Shown: piece by piece, positions 6,637-9,859 of the stretch | Layout of the letters: each line of letters starts with the position of its first letter | Numbering within the stretch: position 1 is the stretch's first letter | Assembly (NCBI GenBank): GCA_903905285.1 | Contig: CAIVFQ010000194.1 | Coordinates: forward strand, 1 to 9,859 | From: an uncultured Alphaproteobacteria bacterium | GTDB taxonomy: Bacteria; Pseudomonadota; Alphaproteobacteria; Paracaedibacterales; CAIULA01 | DNA: 9,859 bases | Direction: 5' to 3' | The notes under the pieces: generated by a model | Database searches by the model: none | Told to the model about the DNA's origin: nothing | Seen by the model: only the letters and a program-made list of their open reading frames with translations | Translations under genes and position numbers: made by a program

Positions 6637-8205
6637 ATGATACGCATTGAAAATTTATCAAAATCTTTTACAGATAAAACTCTTTTAGATCAGCTTACTT
6701 ACCATTTCCCCCAAGGGCAGAGAATTGCTTTGGTTGGGGCGAATGGCCAGGGAAAAACCACTCTTCTGAATATTCTGACGGGTCGTGAAACAGCGAACAG
6801 CGGTCAGGTTATTCGCCCTAAGTCTATGCGCTTAGGCTATTTGAATCAATCAGCTTCATCTACCCCCGAGCCCACCATTCGTGAAGAATGCATGGCAGGT
6901 CATTTGGAATTATTTTCTGCCCATAAGCAGATGGCTGTGTTGTTAGAAAAAATGGCTGTTCACTTTCAAGAAGAAGACTATAGCGTTTATGAAGGTCTTT
7001 TGAAGTTATACGAAAATAATAATGGCTATCAATTAGAGGGGAACGCTGAGAAAATTTTACTAGGGTTGGGGTTTTCAACCGATCAGCTTGACCAGTCGCC
7101 CTTGGTTCTTTCGGGGGGGTGGCGTATGCGCCTTGAATTGGCAAAGACTTTGTTAAACAACCCTGAATTTTTAATTTTAGACGAGCCGACAAACCATCTG
7201 GATTTACCAACCATTGAGTGGTTAGAAGAATACCTACAATCCTTTAGGGGGACGTTACTGTTTGTATCGCACGATCGATCTTTTTTAAACAATGTTGCCA
7301 ATTTGACGATTTATTTAAAGCACGGAAAAATACAGGCTTTTAAATGGAACTTTGACGATTTTCTTAATCAAAAAGAGCAAACAAAAAAGACAGAAGCGGC
7401 AACGTTGAAAAAAGTTTTGCAACGACAAAACCATATGCAAAGCTTTGTCGATCGTTTCCGGGGAACGCCCTCAAAAGCTAAGCAAGTCGGCAGTCGTCAG
7501 AAAAGCATCGCAAAACTTCAGTCAGCGATTGAAGGAACAGCTGTCGAAGGTTCAGAAGCAAAAATTCATATTCCCCAGCTGCCATTCGTAAACAGCGGCA
7601 AAGAAGTTTTTACCTTTAAAGGGTTGGATATTGGGTACACAACGCCGCTTATAAAAGACCTTGCCTTTATTATTCAACGCGGGAAAAAAGTTGCGATTGT
7701 CGGTAAAAACGGCATAGGGAAAAGTACCATATTGAAGACATTAAATGGTTCCCTGCCACCCTTAGCGGGGTCTGTTGGATTGGGGCATAATGTAAAAATT
7801 GGTTTTTATAATCAGAATGCCGCCGAAGAAATGGTCGGCAATCAAACGGTTTTTCAAACTCTTCAGGATGCAAACGCCCAACTGAGCGACCAAATTTTAA
7901 GGTCCCTGTTGGGTATGATGCTGTTTAAAGGCCATGATATGGCAAAAATGGTTTCTGTTTTGTCAGGGGGCGAACGCTCGCGCCTTGCCATTTGCGCCTT
8001 GTTAGCACAAGCACCAAATTGTTTGTTGTTGGATGAACCGACTAACCATTTGGATTTAATCAGCACCCAACTGTTGGCCGATATGTTGCAAGAGTATAAG
8101 GGGACGGTTGTCTTTGTGTCGCATGATCGTGATTTTATCGACCAGGTGGCCACTGCTGTCATTGAAATTGATGGTAACAAAGCCAGGTTATGGGAAAAAG
8201 ATTAG
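6637..8205 (+). CDS. ABC-F family ATPase (Uup/YheS/YbiT/EttA-like)
   Basis: This is a soluble protein with two ATP-binding cassettes and no membrane segments, of the ABC-F class that acts on the ribosome, for example to resolve stalled translation. It has 522 aa. Cassette 1 has Walker A GANGQGKTT (34-42), signature LSGGWRMRL (158-166), Walker B LILDEPTNHLDL (179-190) and SHDRSF (211-216). The region around 85-135 is the arm insertion. The basic, Gln-rich linker between cassettes (about 235-320) carries the PtIM element, including RFRGTPSKAKQVGSRQK (273-289). Cassette 2 has GKNGIGKST (356-364), LSGGERSRL (442-450), LLLDEPTNHLDL (463-474) and SHDRDF (495-500). There is no C-terminal extension, unlike Uup and YheS. 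AAGG lies about 7 nt before the ATG. All catalytic Glu residues are present. I read it as a housekeeping ABC-F; the exact subfamily cannot be fixed by eye. Confidence 0.95.
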   Translation: MIRIENLSKSFTDKTLLDQLTYHFPQGQRIALVGANGQGKTTLLNILTGRETANSGQVIRPKSMRLGYLNQSASSTPEPTIREECMAGHLELFSAHKQMAVLLEKMAVHFQEEDYSVYEGLLKLYENNNGYQLEGNAEKILLGLGFSTDQLDQSPLVLSGGWRMRLELAKTLLNNPEFLILDEPTNHLDLPTIEWLEEYLQSFRGTLLFVSHDRSFLNNVANLTIYLKHGKIQAFKWNFDDFLNQKEQTKKTEAATLKKVLQRQNHMQSFVDRFRGTPSKAKQVGSRQKSIAKLQSAIEGTAVEGSEAKIHIPQLPFVNSGKEVFTFKGLDIGYTTPLIKDLAFIIQRGKKVAIVGKNGIGKSTILKTLNGSLPPLAGSVGLGHNVKIGFYNQNAAEEMVGNQTVFQTLQDANAQLSDQILRSLLGMMLFKGHDMAKMVSVLSGGERSRLAICALLAQAPNCLLLDEPTNHLDLISTQLLADMLQEYKGTVVFVSHDRDFIDQVATAVIEIDGNKARLWEKD

Positions 8206-8297
8206 GCCTTCAAAATTATCCCCATCAAGGTCAATAGCTAGGAATTTTAAAGGGCAATTGACTCTTTTAGTTACCATGTCAAAAATAAGAATTAATT

Positions 8298-8334
8298 AAC
8301 AATCCGTAGGTTATCACTGCGGGTTGTTTTTTTT
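8298..8334 (+). terminator. Intrinsic terminator after the ABC-F gene
   Basis: AACAATCCGTAG (8298-8309) pairs with CTGCGGGTTGTT (8317-8328) over 12 bp with two G-U pairs around a 7-nt loop. A run of eight T ends at 8334. It sits 92 bp after the ABC-F stop and isolates that gene from the glycosyltransferase gene. Confidence 0.9.
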
Positions 8335-8405
8335 GCCTTAAAAAGTACAGGGTTAATGAAAATTTAATAAGTTAGCAGTCATGATTGATTTAGTATTTTT
8401 CTTTT

Positions 8406-8472
8406 TTGGTTTATAGAAATGACAAGTTGTATTAAAAAAAGACATTCAAAGAGTTTATTTTTTTTATGTTTA
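8406..8472 (+). repeat. 67-bp direct repeat, copy 1 (5' end of the glycosyltransferase gene)
   Basis: These 67 bases are identical to 9793-9859, with a period of 1387 bp. The repeat begins 13 bp before the ATG at 8419 and covers the first 18 codons. Left of 8406 the exact match stops, although a 14-bp stretch at 8384-8397 still matches 9769-9782 at 12 positions. The right limit is unknown because the window ends inside copy 2. Confidence 0.97.
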
Positions 8473-9600
8473 ATGGCTTTAATGGCTAATAAAAATTTAA
8501 AAGCATCCGATCTTTTTGATCACGATCCTGTGGCCCGCAAGCAAAGTTTCGATCATCCTCAATTTGGGACCACTTTTGGAATTAGTGTTTTTCCGGTTTC
8601 TAATTTTGTGAAAGATTCTCATGATAGACGAGACCTATGGAAACCTGGAGCCAGTTATTATCGGTACGTGGTTCTTCGTGAAGAAGGACTTGAGATCGAT
8701 AAATCCTATCAAAAATTGGACCAGCTTTACCGGGAAAACCATCCTGATATTGCGTGTAAGTATGAAGTTCTTATGGCTAAGGATGAACCCAGTATACCTT
8801 TGATTACCCACAGCATTTGGCTGACCAATTTGGATTCACCGGTGGAGTTAACAGATAAATTTATTGGATGGTTCAAAGATTCTTGTGGTCTTCATTTAGC
8901 TAAAAATGGTTGGAAACATTATCTTTGGGTCCAAAAAAAGGATAAATTACCAAAAACTGTTAAGGTGTTAGAGGAGGCAGGCATTGAAATCAGAGAGCTG
9001 GAAAGCATAGAAGAAGGAGACTTTCAGAGCTTGAAACAGTCTTTTAACAACGAAATTTCCGAATCAAGATTTGGTCGGGCCTCTGATATCTTGCGTTGCG
9101 TTCTTTTGAATAAATTTGGGGGTATTTATCGAGACATAGATTTTGAGATGACCCGTCCCCTTACGGGGTTGACCTTAGCCTACGATTTTTTTGCAGGCAT
9201 TGAATTTCCGTACTCTTATCCTTGCAATGCGATAATGGGTTGTCGTCCTGCTCATCCTATTGTGGGGAAAATGTTAGAGATTATTGCTCGCAACTATGAT
9301 CCAGAAAAGGCACCAGCCTATATTAAAGAGTCCTTAAAGGTTGGGGGAGAGCGTTTGGCTACTCTTTGTTTAACAGGTCCTATCGCTTTAGGGGTGGCCT
9401 TAAAATCAATCCTCCATTCAAGTGGGCCAATAGCTTTTGGGCAGCCTATAAAAAAACAACCTGACGGTCGAAAAGACCGGAATATCATTTTGCCGCCAGA
9501 AGTATTTTACACTCATGGATATGGAAGGGCGGTTTGTTCGTTTGGTTGGCATGCTTTTGCGGGAACTTGGTTGAAGCATGAATTTGGTAGCAAGGGATAA
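8419..9600 (+). CDS. Secreted DxD-type glycosyltransferase (Gly_transf_sug / OCH1-TcdA-like)
   Basis: The protein has 393 aa. Residues 1-29 look like a Sec signal peptide: a basic n-region (KKRHSK), a hydrophobic SLFFLCLMALMA and possible cleavage after A29. No lipobox is present. Residues 31-125 are not recognised. The catalytic part starts with IPLITHSIW (126-134), the usual IPKxIHxxW entry of sugar-binding DxD transferases. It continues with R220/D223 in GRASDILR and the motif NKFGGIYRDIDFEMTRPL (231-248), whose D239-x-D241 should bind the metal and nucleotide sugar. TGP (319-321) and a C-terminal H378...W384 are also typical. The family includes yeast Och1 and the catalytic domains of large clostridial toxins. 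Export suggests action outside the cytoplasm, perhaps on host molecules, but donor and acceptor are unknown. No Shine-Dalgarno sequence precedes the ATG. The gene stands alone after a terminator. Confidence 0.85.
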   Translation: MTSCIKKRHSKSLFFLCLMALMANKNLKASDLFDHDPVARKQSFDHPQFGTTFGISVFPVSNFVKDSHDRRDLWKPGASYYRYVVLREEGLEIDKSYQKLDQLYRENHPDIACKYEVLMAKDEPSIPLITHSIWLTNLDSPVELTDKFIGWFKDSCGLHLAKNGWKHYLWVQKKDKLPKTVKVLEEAGIEIRELESIEEGDFQSLKQSFNNEISESRFGRASDILRCVLLNKFGGIYRDIDFEMTRPLTGLTLAYDFFAGIEFPYSYPCNAIMGCRPAHPIVGKMLEIIARNYDPEKAPAYIKESLKVGGERLATLCLTGPIALGVALKSILHSSGPIAFGQPIKKQPDGRKDRNIILPPEVFYTHGYGRAVCSFGWHAFAGTWLKHEFGSKG

Positions 9601-9631
9601 ACCCCTTTTTATTTTGTTAGCCTTGAATCAA

Positions 9632-9683
9632 ATCCTGATCGGAACAACTTTTCCGGTCAGGATAGTCTGAATCCATTTTTTTT
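9632..9683 (+). terminator. Probable terminator after the glycosyltransferase gene
   Basis: ATCCTGATCGG (9632-9642) pairs with CCGGTCAGGAT (9653-9663) over 11 bp with one G-U pair around a 10-nt loop. Eight T follow only after a 12-nt gap (9676-9683). A smaller alternative hairpin, GGAT (9660-9663) with ATCC (9671-9674), lies directly before the T-run. The strong stem is certain; the exact terminating form is not. Confidence 0.65.
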
Positions 9684-9755
9684 GTAAAAATGATCCTATA
9701 CAAAAAGTTTTATTGTCATGTTTATTAAAGTGTAGCATTAAACTTTCTTTAACTT

Positions 9756-9784
9756 TTGATGGGTTAATATTGATCTGGTATTAA
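9756..9784 (+). promoter_or_regulatory. Candidate promoter of the second glycosyltransferase-like gene
   Basis: TTGATG (9756-9761) and TATTAA (9779-9784) are separated by 17 bp, about 21 nt before the ATG at 9806. The equivalent place before copy 1 has TATTTT (8394-8399) but no good -35, so the two copies may be expressed differently. Confidence 0.35.
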
Positions 9785-9792
9785 TATTATTA

Positions 9793-9859
9793 TTGGTTTA
9801 TAGAAATGACAAGTTGTATTAAAAAAAGACATTCAAAGAGTTTATTTTTTTTATGTTTA
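9793..9859 (+). repeat. 67-bp direct repeat, copy 2, running off the window
   Basis: Identical base for base to 8406-8472. It is cut by the window end, so its full length may be much greater. Confidence 0.97.
9806..9859 (+). CDS. Start of a second, paralogous secreted glycosyltransferase gene (partial)
   Basis: Only the first 18 codons are visible. They encode the same signal-peptide start as the upstream gene (MTSCIKKRHSKSLFFLCL) with no base change. The gene is in tandem with, and 205 bp downstream of, the first glycosyltransferase gene. That the rest is also a glycosyltransferase is an inference. It could instead be a different protein sharing the signal peptide, or the overlap could come from an assembly break at a repeat. 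Confidence 0.6.
   Translation, partial: MTSCIKKRHSKSLFFLCL

Noticed and set aside
6546..6650. A 34-codon GTG-start ORF with a hydrophobic, Cys-rich product, preceded by GGAG and overlapping the ABC-F start
   Set aside because: The GGAG is inside the leader stem-loop, the composition looks accidental, and the overlap with a well-supported gene start gives no support. Not listed as a gene.
6637..8205. ABC-F protein as an antibiotic resistance determinant
   Set aside because: Cassette spacing and linker look like housekeeping ABC-F proteins. There is no extended resistance-type linker that I can recognise and no resistance context.
8406..9859. The 67-bp repeats as ends of an insertion sequence or other mobile element
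   Set aside because: They are direct, begin within a gene's 5' region, have no terminal inverted repeats or transposase between them, and are better explained by gene duplication.

Overview
The window looks like chromosomal DNA from an alphaproteobacterium, and its style suggests an AT-rich, host-associated member such as the Holosporales/Rickettsiales-like symbionts of protists. This placement is an inference. It rests on the three-gene split transhydrogenase of the Rhodospirillum type, LpxK (so a lipid A-bearing Gram-negative envelope), an XRE regulator of a style common in alphaproteobacteria, AT-rich spacers, and two secreted proteins resembling host-directed enzymes. No rRNA, tRNA, CRISPR array or transposase gene was seen.

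Layout. At the left edge (57-452, minus strand) is a small, probably broken gene for a secreted protein with an ADP-ribosyltransferase-like N-terminal motif. Next comes the pntAa-pntAb-pntB operon (3505 to 531, minus strand), encoding the proton-translocating NAD(P) transhydrogenase. A 136-bp divergent control region separates it from lpxK (plus strand, TTG start). LpxK is convergent, with 16 bp between stops, with a gene for an unusual regulator that fuses an XRE DNA-binding domain to a receiver domain whose phosphoacceptor Asp is replaced by Asn. pgsA lies upstream of the regulator on the same strand. A 297-bp spacer then leads into a plus-strand ABC-F ATPase gene. This spacer holds a promoter candidate, a ten-codon upstream ORF with a strong Shine-Dalgarno sequence, and a long stem-loop. 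A clear intrinsic terminator follows the ABC-F gene. The right end holds a Sec-signal, DxD-type glycosyltransferase gene and then the start of a second gene whose first 67 bp are identical to it, 1387 bp downstream, where the window ends.

How the genes fit together. The centre is housekeeping: NADPH and redox balance (pnt), lipid A (lpxK), acidic phospholipid (pgsA) and translation-associated ATPase (ABC-F). The two ends carry exported, accessory-looking proteins. The parts most worth attention are the tandem glycosyltransferase family, the Asn receiver regulator, the ABC-F leader and the broken ART-like gene. I see no complete novel multi-gene system inside the window.
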